From Propionibacteriaceae bacterium (lineage in GTDB: Bacteria; Actinomycetota; Actinomycetes; Propionibacteriales; Propionibacteriaceae): a stretch of DNA of 5,858 nt. Where the stretch lies: the NCBI GenBank assembly GCA_020438595.1, contig JAGQUI010000194.1:1-5858 (forward strand), read 5' to 3'. Below, piece by piece: positions 1-4,913 of this stretch (positions are counted from its first letter, which is position 1; each line of letters begins with the position of its first letter). Position numbers and translations under genes: made by a program. The notes below the pieces were generated by a model, which made no database searches, was not told the DNA's origin, and saw only the letters and a program-made list of their open reading frames with translations.

Positions 1-25
1 CTCCCCGCGACGGACGAGGGCCGCG

Positions 26-319
26 GTGGCGGGCGACGAAGCATCCGAGCCGTCTCCCGGCATCCAGGCGGCGTCCGCCCAGTTGCAGGGCGGGCACTGG
101 ATCGGCCTGCTCGAACGACTCGCGATCTACGCCTCGATCCTCGCCGGCTTCGGCGAGGGCATCGCGATTGTGCTCGCGATCAAGGGCCTGGCCCGGTATC
201 CCGACCTGAAGGCGACCACGACGGGCGCGGCCGAGCGGTTCATCATCGGCACCTTCTCCAGCGTGCTGTTCGCCGCGGCCTGCGCGGGGCTCGCCCGCTG
301 GCTGGTCGGGCTGTGGTGA
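26..319 (+). CDS. Small two-helix membrane protein, resembling the C-terminal part of DUF3307-type proteins
   Basis: The protein is 97 residues if the GTG at 26 is used. A GAGGG ribosome-binding-like sequence at 16-20 sits 5 nt before that GTG and supports it. The frame is, however, open to the left edge, so the gene could be the end of a longer one. A polar N-terminus (about 1-24) is followed by two hydrophobic helices at about residues 31-51 and 71-92, joined by a short basic/polar segment (KGLARYPDLK). The pattern of 'G-W-I-G-x-x-E-R', then a helix, then 'K-x-x-x-R-x-P-D/E-L', then 'A-E-x-F-I-I-G-T' resembles the membrane tail of DUF3307 proteins as I remember them; this is a family impression, not a search result. 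Function is unknown. It overlaps the next gene by a few bases, so the two are probably co-translated. Confidence 0.6.
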   Translation: MAGDEASEPSPGIQAASAQLQGGHWIGLLERLAIYASILAGFGEGIAIVLAIKGLARYPDLKATTTGAAERFIIGTFSSVLFAAACAGLARWLVGLW

Positions 320-924
320 GCACCGGTCTCGACCGGGCCTGGGCCGAGCTCCTGCCCGGCCAGGACGCGCTCGGCGCCGAGTTGCTCGCCCGCTGGCGCG
401 AGCCGCACCGCCACTACCACGACACCAGCCACCTCGCCGCCGCGCTCGGCGCGCTGGCCGACGTGGGCGGGGTCGCGCGGACGGAACGACTGGCGATCTG
501 GTTCCATGACGCCGTGTTCACCGGAGCTCACGGGGACGACGAGCGGGCCTCGGCCGCGCTGGCCGGTGACCGGCTGCTCGAGGCCGGTCTCCCCCGCCAC
601 GAGGTCGCCGAGGTATCCCGGCTGGTGCTGGTCACCGTGCACCACTCCCCTGCCCCGGAGGATGCCCCCGGCGCCCGGGTGAGCGACGCCGACCTGGCCG
701 TGCTCGGGTCGGCGCGGGACGCCTATGCGGCGTCGGTGTCCGCGTTGCGGGCGGAGGCTGTCGCGATGCCGGAGCCCGCCTGGCGGGAGGCAAGGTTGGC
801 CAGGCTGGCCGAGCTCCTGGCCGCGGAACCGTTGTTCCACACCACCACCGGACAGCGCCGGTGGCTCACCAGGGCCCGGGCCAACCTGGTCGCCGAGCAG
901 CAGGAGTTGCTCGACGCTACTTGA
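313..924 (+). CDS. HD-superfamily metal-dependent phosphohydrolase-like protein (COG4339 type)
   Basis: The protein has 203 residues from the GTG at 313; the next codon, GTG at 316, makes the classic 4-bp GTGA overlap with the upstream stop and is an equally good start. No clear ribosome binding site is visible, which fits translational coupling. Metal-site signatures appear in order: R-H-Y-H-D-x-S-H (His36, His40), W-F-H-D-A-V-F (the HD pair His65-Asp66), D-D-E-R-A-S, a His110-His111 pair, and D-A-D-L-A-V-L-G (Asp125/Asp127). This order and the length of about 200 residues match the predicted metal-dependent HD phosphohydrolases of COG4339, some of which carry a misleading 'NMDA receptor subunit-related' label. 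The protein is soluble and presumably cytoplasmic. Its substrate is unknown; phosphomonoester or nucleotide hydrolysis is only inferred from the superfamily. The stop lies inside the convergent malG 3' end. Confidence 0.88.
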   Translation: MVSTGLDRAWAELLPGQDALGAELLARWREPHRHYHDTSHLAAALGALADVGGVARTERLAIWFHDAVFTGAHGDDERASAALAGDRLLEAGLPRHEVAEVSRLVLVTVHHSPAPEDAPGARVSDADLAVLGSARDAYAASVSALRAEAVAMPEPAWREARLARLAELLAAEPLFHTTTGQRRWLTRARANLVAEQQELLDAT

Positions 925-1813
925 CCGCCCCCGCGGTCAGGCCGGAGACGATGTAGCGCTGCAGGAAGAGGAACAGCAGCAGCACCGGCAGCGCCGCGAG
1001 CACGGCACCGGCGGCGAACAGCCCCCAGTTGGCGTCCTTCTGCGACGACACCATGCTGTACAGGCCCACCGCCAGCGTCCAGTGCTCCTCGCTCTGCAGC
1101 ACCACCCGTGCGACCACGAACTCCGCGAACGAGGAGATGAAGCTGAGCAGCGCCACCACGGCGAGGATCGGCACCACCAGCGGCAGGATGATCGTCCAGT
1201 AGGTCTGGGCGTGCGTCGCCCCGTCGATCTTCGCCGCCTCGTCGATCTCCTTGGGCACGGAGTTGAAGAAGCCGTACATCAGGAACGTGTTGGCGCCGAG
1301 CGCCCCGCCGAAGTAGACCAGGATCAGGGCCAGGCGGGAGTCGAGGCCGAGCACCGGAATCACGTTCCCCAGCGCCAGCAGCAGCAGGAAGATCGCGATG
1401 AACGCGAGCACCTGCGGGAACATCTGGATGATCAGCAGGGCGGTCAGGCCGCTCCGGCGCCCGGTGAACCGGAACCGGGAGAAGGCGTATGCCGCGGCCG
1501 CGCCCATCACCACCGTGCCGACCGCCGTGATCGCCGAGATCACCAGCGTGTTCGCCATCCAGTACCAGAACTTGGTGTCATTGAGCGCGGCGAAGTTGTC
1601 CATCGAAACCGTCGCGAACAGCTGGTTCGAGCCGGTCAGCGTGCCGTCGACGGTCAGTGACGCGGACACGACGTAGACGATCGGGAACGCCGCATACACC
1701 ACGGCGAGCACGCCGATCAGGTGCCGCCAGCCCAGCTTGGTGAGCCACTGCTTCGGCGTCTTGCGACGGTGTGCCGGCAGCGGGACGGCCCGGGTTGCGT
1801 GTGTGCTGGCCAT
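917..1813 (-). CDS. malG: Maltose/maltodextrin ABC transporter permease MalG
   Basis: This 298-residue inner-membrane permease pairs with MalF to form the sugar channel of a CUT1 importer. After a basic cytoplasmic N-terminus (about 1-28), hydrophobic segments lie at about 31-52, 88-110, 122-148, 159-183, 206-230 and 264-285, the six expected for MalG. The EAA loop that docks on the ATPase is clear at about 192-211: E-A-A-K-I-D-G-A, with the conserved Gly at 198. The C-terminus (S-G-L-T-A-G-A-V-K) is nearly that of E. coli MalG. The length matches E. coli MalG (296 residues). The start is set by a strong GAGGAGGTG site (1821-1829, minus strand) 7 nt before the ATG and inside the end of malF. 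Only one base separates the malF stop from this start, so translation is coupled. It is the last operon gene, and its stop overlaps the convergent HD gene by 8 bp. Confidence 0.95.
   Translation of the reverse strand: MASTHATRAVPLPAHRRKTPKQWLTKLGWRHLIGVLAVVYAAFPIVYVVSASLTVDGTLTGSNQLFATVSMDNFAALNDTKFWYWMANTLVISAITAVGTVVMGAAAAYAFSRFRFTGRRSGLTALLIIQMFPQVLAFIAIFLLLLALGNVIPVLGLDSRLALILVYFGGALGANTFLMYGFFNSVPKEIDEAAKIDGATHAQTYWTIILPLVVPILAVVALLSFISSFAEFVVARVVLQSEEHWTLAVGLYSMVSSQKDANWGLFAAGAVLAALPVLLLFLFLQRYIVSGLTAGAVK
922..939. other. Short hairpin over the convergent malG / HD-gene stop codons
   Basis: The arms TGACCGC (922-928) and GCGGTCA (933-939) are perfect complements around a CCCC loop. The HD-gene stop (922-924) lies in the left arm, and the malG stop (917-919) lies just outside it. 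No T-run follows on either strand. It might act as a weak bidirectional transcription barrier between the convergent genes, but as it is only 7 bp in a GC-rich background, chance is possible. Confidence 0.4.
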
Positions 1814-1814
1814 G

Positions 1815-3416
1815 TCAGAGCACCTCCTCGAGCTTGCGGGTCTGTCTGAAGCCGAGCCCCGAGATCAACGCGACGATGATGAAGATCACGATCGCCAGCG
1901 CGCTGGCCAGGCCGTAGTTCTTGGGCGCCGAGCCGTCGACACCGGAGATCGAGTACACCATGGTGATCAACAGGTCGGTGGCACCGATCGGCGCGGACGT
2001 GTCGCCGAACCGGGGCCCGCCCTTGGTGAGCATGTAGATCAGCGTGAAGTTGTTGAAGTTGAACGCGAAGCTCGCGATCAGCAGCGGCGCGGTCGTGATC
2101 AGGACCAGGGGCCCGGTCACCGACAGCCAGGTGCGCAGGGGGCCGGCGCCGTCCACCTTGGCCGCCTCCCTGATGTCGTTCGGCAGCGCCTGCAGCGCCC
2201 CGGTCGCGACCAGGAACATGTAGGGGAAGCCGAGCCAGAGGTTCACTCCGAGCACCGACAGCCGGGCCAGCCAGGGGTCGTCCAGCCACGGGATCTCCGC
2301 CCCGCCGAGCAGCACCTGGTTGATGAAGCCGAACTTCGTGTTCAGCAGGCCCGACCAGATCAGGGCGGACAGGAAGCCCGGCAACGCGTACGGCAGCAGC
2401 AGCAGGGTGCGGTAGACCTTGCGGCCACGCACCCCCTCCTCGTTCATCACGATGGCCAGGAACAGGCCGAGCAGGAAGGTGGTCAGCACCGACAGCAGGG
2501 CGAACGCCAGGTTCCAGGCCAGGACCCGGAAGAAGGGTCCGGCGTACTGGGCGTCCGTCACCGCCTTGGTGTAGTTCTCGAAGCCGACCATCACCCGCCA
2601 GCCGGTGGGCAGCGCATTCCCGTCCGGGGCGACGAACTGGCCCCGGTCGGTGGCCGTGTAGACGGTGCCCGTGATGGTGTCCGTCATCGTGTCCGCGACC
2701 GGGTCGTAGGTGAACGTCGACTGGTAGAGGTAGCCGACGGTGCCGTTCTGGGTACGGACCGAGCCCGTCGCCGGATCGTCGCTGAACGGGACGCGGAGGT
2801 TGGTCACCGCCTCCTGGTTGCTGAAGATCTGCTGCTGGGTGGCGATGGTGTAGCCGGGAACGGCGGTCACCCGGGTGCCGGAGACGGTGGCGTCGGGAGC
2901 GGGCTGCAGGGGCTGGTCCGCGGTACCGACCTTGACCGCGCCGTTGTCGATGATCGCGAAGCCCAGGTCGGAGCCGTGGTAGACCACGGTCAGCGGGTAG
3001 GCCGCCGAGCCCTCGACCCGCTTCTCGTTCTGGGACAGGATCGAGGCGACCGCGTCCTCCTTGGTGAGGTTGTGGCCGTCGCCGTAGTTCGTCACCGAGA
3101 TGTAGGCGGTGTAGAAGATGACGAAGACCTGGAACACCATCAGGAACACCACGCCCGGCGCGACGTACTTGGCCGGGAGGGTGTGCTTCCTGGAGAAGTA
3201 GACGTAGTCGAGGGCGACCAGGATCACCAGCATCCCGGTGAAGACCCACCACGACGCCTGCTGCCAGGCCGCGAGGAGGACGTACACCCCGAGCGCGTTG
3301 ACCAGCGCCATCAGGACCAGCTTGACCACGAAGCCCACCCCGAAATCGAGGGAGTTCCAGGCCTTGGACTTGCGCTTCGCGGTCTCGGGGACCGCCGCCT
3401 GCTTCAGATCCGCCAT
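1815..3416 (-). CDS. malF: Maltose/maltodextrin ABC transporter permease MalF with large extracytoplasmic loop
   Basis: The protein has 533 residues from the ATG at 3416. The frame extends upstream to a TTG next to the malE stop, but that leader is Arg/Pro-rich and runs through a hairpin, so the ATG is preferred. The ribosome binding site is weak. About eight membrane helices are visible (roughly 27-50, 56-75, 84-106, 297-325, 335-358, 384-407, 435-460, 502-523). The third and fourth are separated by a loop of about 190 residues, matching the P2 loop of E. coli MalF (514 residues), which contacts the binding protein. The EAA motif is at about 417-436 (E-A-A-K-V-D-G-A-G-P). Segments lining the maltose site in E. 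coli MalF are kept: W-L-G-F-P-Y (394-399) and A-S-F-A-F-N-F-N-N (448-456). This makes maltose or maltodextrin the best-supported substrate. It acts with MalE, MalG and an ATPase not encoded here. Confidence 0.95.
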   Translation of the reverse strand: MADLKQAAVPETAKRKSKAWNSLDFGVGFVVKLVLMALVNALGVYVLLAAWQQASWWVFTGMLVILVALDYVYFSRKHTLPAKYVAPGVVFLMVFQVFVIFYTAYISVTNYGDGHNLTKEDAVASILSQNEKRVEGSAAYPLTVVYHGSDLGFAIIDNGAVKVGTADQPLQPAPDATVSGTRVTAVPGYTIATQQQIFSNQEAVTNLRVPFSDDPATGSVRTQNGTVGYLYQSTFTYDPVADTMTDTITGTVYTATDRGQFVAPDGNALPTGWRVMVGFENYTKAVTDAQYAGPFFRVLAWNLAFALLSVLTTFLLGLFLAIVMNEEGVRGRKVYRTLLLLPYALPGFLSALIWSGLLNTKFGFINQVLLGGAEIPWLDDPWLARLSVLGVNLWLGFPYMFLVATGALQALPNDIREAAKVDGAGPLRTWLSVTGPLVLITTAPLLIASFAFNFNNFTLIYMLTKGGPRFGDTSAPIGATDLLITMVYSISGVDGSAPKNYGLASALAIVIFIIVALISGLGFRQTRKLEEVL

Positions 3417-3444
3417 TGATCGTCGCTCGCGTGGATACCGGTCA

Positions 3445-3473
3445 GGGGGACGCCGAGCGATTCGGCGTCCCCC
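3445..3473 (-). promoter_or_regulatory. Intercistronic malE-malF stem-loop, probable mRNA stability or attenuation element
   Basis: A perfect 12-bp GC-rich inverted repeat has arms GGGGGACGCCGA (3445-3456) and TCGGCGTCCCCC (3462-3473) around a 5-base loop. In the transcript it begins 12 nt after the malE stop and ends 28 nt before the malF start. No T-run follows on the minus strand, so it is not a textbook intrinsic terminator. In E. coli, REP hairpins in the malE-malF gap stabilise the upstream malE message. A similar role, or partial termination, is inferred here. Either would give more binding protein than permease. Confidence 0.75.
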
Positions 3474-3485
3474 CGGGTCCGGCAA

Positions 3486-4724
3486 CTACTTGATCTTGCT
3501 CTCGATGTCGGTGATCATCTTCTGCCAGCCGGCGACGGGCTGCTGCTTGCCGGAGATGATGTTCGCCTCGGTCACGCCCCAGTAGGTCCACACCGAAGCC
3601 ATCTCGGGAATCGACGGCATCGGGACGGCGTCCTGGGCCACCTTCGCGAAGCCCGCCGTGAGGGTGTCACTGGCGGCCTTCTCCGCTGCGCTCTTCAGCG
3701 CGGGGGTGCGCTGACCGGCCTCGTACATCGAGAACTGCACGTCGGTGGTCGCGATGTAGTTGGTGAGGAAGTCGTTCGCGACGATCGGGCTCTGGGTCTG
3801 CGAGGAGATGAAGAATCCCTGCACGCCCACGAACGGGGACGCGGTCTCGCCACCGGCGGACGGGATCGGGTCGATCGCCAGGTCGAGGTCCTTGAACGTG
3901 TCCAGCATCCACGGGCCGCCGATGATGAACGGCGACTTGCCCTTGGCGAAGGCGTCGACGGCGATGTCGTAGGTGATCGCGGTGTCGAGCGTCCCTGCCT
4001 TGCCCTGGTCGGCGAGCCACTTGGCGAACTTCTCGCCGTTCGCGCCGCCCATCGCGAGCTCGCTGGAGTAGGAACCATCGGGGTTCTGGGTGAACACCGG
4101 GGCGCCGAAGGACGTCTGCAGCGGGTACATCGTGTAGGGGTCACCGGTGGTGCCGACCTGGAGCAGGATCGGGTACTTGGTGCCGGCCTTCTTGCCCATC
4201 GCCAGCGCGTCGTCCCAGGTCGCGGGGGCGCTCGAGGCGAGCTTGGTGTTGCGGATCAGGGCGATGTTCTCGATGGCGTAGGGGACGCCGTAGACCTGGC
4301 CGTCCTGGCTGAACGCCTGGATCGCGACGGGTTCGAAGTCGTTCGCCTTGTCGCCGAGCTCGATCGGGGAGACGACACCGTTCTGGATCAGGTTGCCCAG
4401 CCAGTCGTGCGCGCCGATCGTGATGTCGGGGCCCTTCCCCGTCGGCACCTGGGAGGTGAAGTCCGCCTGGATGTCGGCGAAGTTCTTCTTGACCAGTTCC
4501 ACCTTCGCGTTGGTGGCGGCCTCGAACGCCTTCGCGGCGGCCTCGGTGGCAGCCATCCGGGTGTCGTCCACCCAGACGGTCAGGGTGGTGCCGCTGTAGT
4601 CGGCCGCGGCGGCCGAGCTCGCGGCGCTGGCCGGCGCAGAGCTCGGCGCCGTGCCGGATGAACATGCACTGAGCGCCACGATCGCGGTGGCGACTCCAAG
4701 ACTGACGATGCTCCTGCGCATCAT
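3486..4724 (-). CDS. malE: Maltose/maltodextrin-binding lipoprotein MalE
   Basis: This 412-residue extracellular solute-binding protein of the CUT1 importer is anchored as a lipoprotein. The signal peptide has a basic start (M-M-R-R), a hydrophobic core and the lipobox L-S-A-C, with the acylated Cys at 21. A flexible Ser/Ala/Pro linker runs to about 42. The mature part parallels E. coli maltose-binding protein block by block: G-P-D-I-T-I-G-A-H-D (98-107), Y-G-V-P-Y-A-I-E-N (145-153), D-P-Y-T-M-Y-P (195-201), I-I-G-G-P-W (267-272), P-F-V-G-V (297-301) and M-P-S-I-P-E-M (369-375). Aromatic ligand residues equivalent to Tyr155, Trp230 and Trp340 are kept (Tyr197, Trp272, Trp379). The Trp62 position is Gly104 here. 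Two adjacent ATGs are possible: the AGGAG ends 1 nt before 4724 and 4 nt before 4721, so 4721 may be the real start. It is the first operon gene, with malF after a 69-bp gap holding a hairpin. Confidence 0.95.
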   Translation of the reverse strand: MMRRSIVSLGVATAIVALSACSSGTAPSSAPASAASSAAAADYSGTTLTVWVDDTRMAATEAAAKAFEAATNAKVELVKKNFADIQADFTSQVPTGKGPDITIGAHDWLGNLIQNGVVSPIELGDKANDFEPVAIQAFSQDGQVYGVPYAIENIALIRNTKLASSAPATWDDALAMGKKAGTKYPILLQVGTTGDPYTMYPLQTSFGAPVFTQNPDGSYSSELAMGGANGEKFAKWLADQGKAGTLDTAITYDIAVDAFAKGKSPFIIGGPWMLDTFKDLDLAIDPIPSAGGETASPFVGVQGFFISSQTQSPIVANDFLTNYIATTDVQFSMYEAGQRTPALKSAAEKAASDTLTAGFAKVAQDAVPMPSIPEMASVWTYWGVTEANIISGKQQPVAGWQKMITDIESKIK

Positions 4725-4755
4725 GCTCCTCTTCGTTGAACGGGCGGTGGGAGAT

Positions 4756-4766
4756 CCCCTGAGGGG
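4756..4766. repeat. 11-bp palindrome in the malE leader
   Basis: CCCCT-G-AGGGG is a perfect 5+1+5 inverted repeat, 31 bp upstream of the malE ATG and downstream of the proposed malE promoter. It would lie in the 5' untranslated part of the malE message. It could be a second protein-binding site or a small hairpin. Its sequence is unlike the TGCG-type repeats further upstream, so a shared regulator is not implied. Confidence 0.35.
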
Positions 4767-4784
4767 TGTCCGCTGAGCCAGAGA

Positions 4785-4812
4785 CTAGTACAGATTTGCG
4801 TTGAGGGTGCAA
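4785..4812 (-). promoter_or_regulatory. Candidate malE promoter
   Basis: On the minus strand a TTGCAC box (4807-4812) and a TACTAG box (4785-4790) are separated by 16 bp. Each matches the sigma-70 type consensus at only half its positions, so the call rests mainly on position. It sits about 60 bp before malE, in the most AT-rich part of the gap, and is overlapped and abutted by the candidate operator repeats. Transcription would start near 4778, leaving a leader of about 50 nt. Confidence 0.35.
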
Positions 4813-4832
4813 TGCGTTACGCAAACCGTTAC
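4795..4832. promoter_or_regulatory. Candidate LacI-type operator cluster controlling malEFG and the regulator gene
   Basis: Several overlapping repeats lie here. TGCGT-T-ACGCA (4813-4823) is a perfect 11-bp palindrome. TTTGCGT (4795-4801) and ACGCAAA (4819-4825) form a wider inverted repeat. TGCGTT occurs twice in direct orientation (4797 and 4813), and CGTTAC occurs twice (4815 and 4827). LacI-family repressors bind palindromes with G/C-rich centres of this kind. The cluster overlaps the spacer and the upstream flank of the proposed malE promoter, so a bound repressor would block polymerase. Assignment to the adjacent regulator is inferred from the divergent arrangement. Confidence 0.55.
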
Positions 4833-4875
4833 CGACTCGAGACCATCGGGTCCACACAGGAAGCCTCCGATCCGG

Positions 4876-4881
4876 TAGGTT
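4876..4881 (+). promoter_or_regulatory. Possible -10 box for the LacI-family gene
   Basis: TAGGTT keeps the key T, A and final T of a -10 hexamer and lies 32 bp before the regulator ATG. No convincing -35 box is present 16-18 bp upstream, so this is a weak call. If it is real, the leader would be about 25 nt, and the operator cluster would lie roughly 45-80 bp upstream of it. Confidence 0.2.
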
Positions 4882-4913
4882 CGTCCGCGACGACGCCGTC
4901 GAACGGAGGCGAG

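Noticed and set aside
127..840. 237-residue minus-strand open frame across the membrane-protein and HD genes
   Set aside because: Its composition is typical of antisense GC-rich frames, and it conflicts with the well-supported HD gene.
725..1660. 311-residue plus-strand open frame spanning the HD gene end and malG
   Set aside because: It is Arg/Gln/His-rich low-complexity sequence crossing two well-supported genes in other frames, with no ribosome binding site or domain.
1717..3419. Long open frames over malF: 1737-3419 on the plus strand and 1717-3252 on the minus strand
   Set aside because: They are shadows of malF in a GC-rich genome. Their translations are Arg/Gly/Gln/His-rich low-complexity sequence with no recognisable domain, while the malF frame has clear transmembrane segments and an EAA motif.
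3445..3473. Intrinsic transcription terminator between malE and malF
   Set aside because: There is a strong stem but no T-tract after it on the minus strand, and the downstream genes are part of the same transport system, so full termination is unlikely.
3417..3485. N-terminal extension of malF to a TTG next to the malE stop
   Set aside because: The added residues are Arg/Pro-rich, have no ribosome binding site and would be translated through the 12-bp hairpin. The ATG at 3416 gives a normal MalF N-terminus.
3667..4857. Alternative minus-strand frames inside malE (3667-4020, 3695-4144, 4141-4857)
   Set aside because: They are frame-shifted shadows of malE. The malE frame is intact with signal peptide and family motifs throughout.
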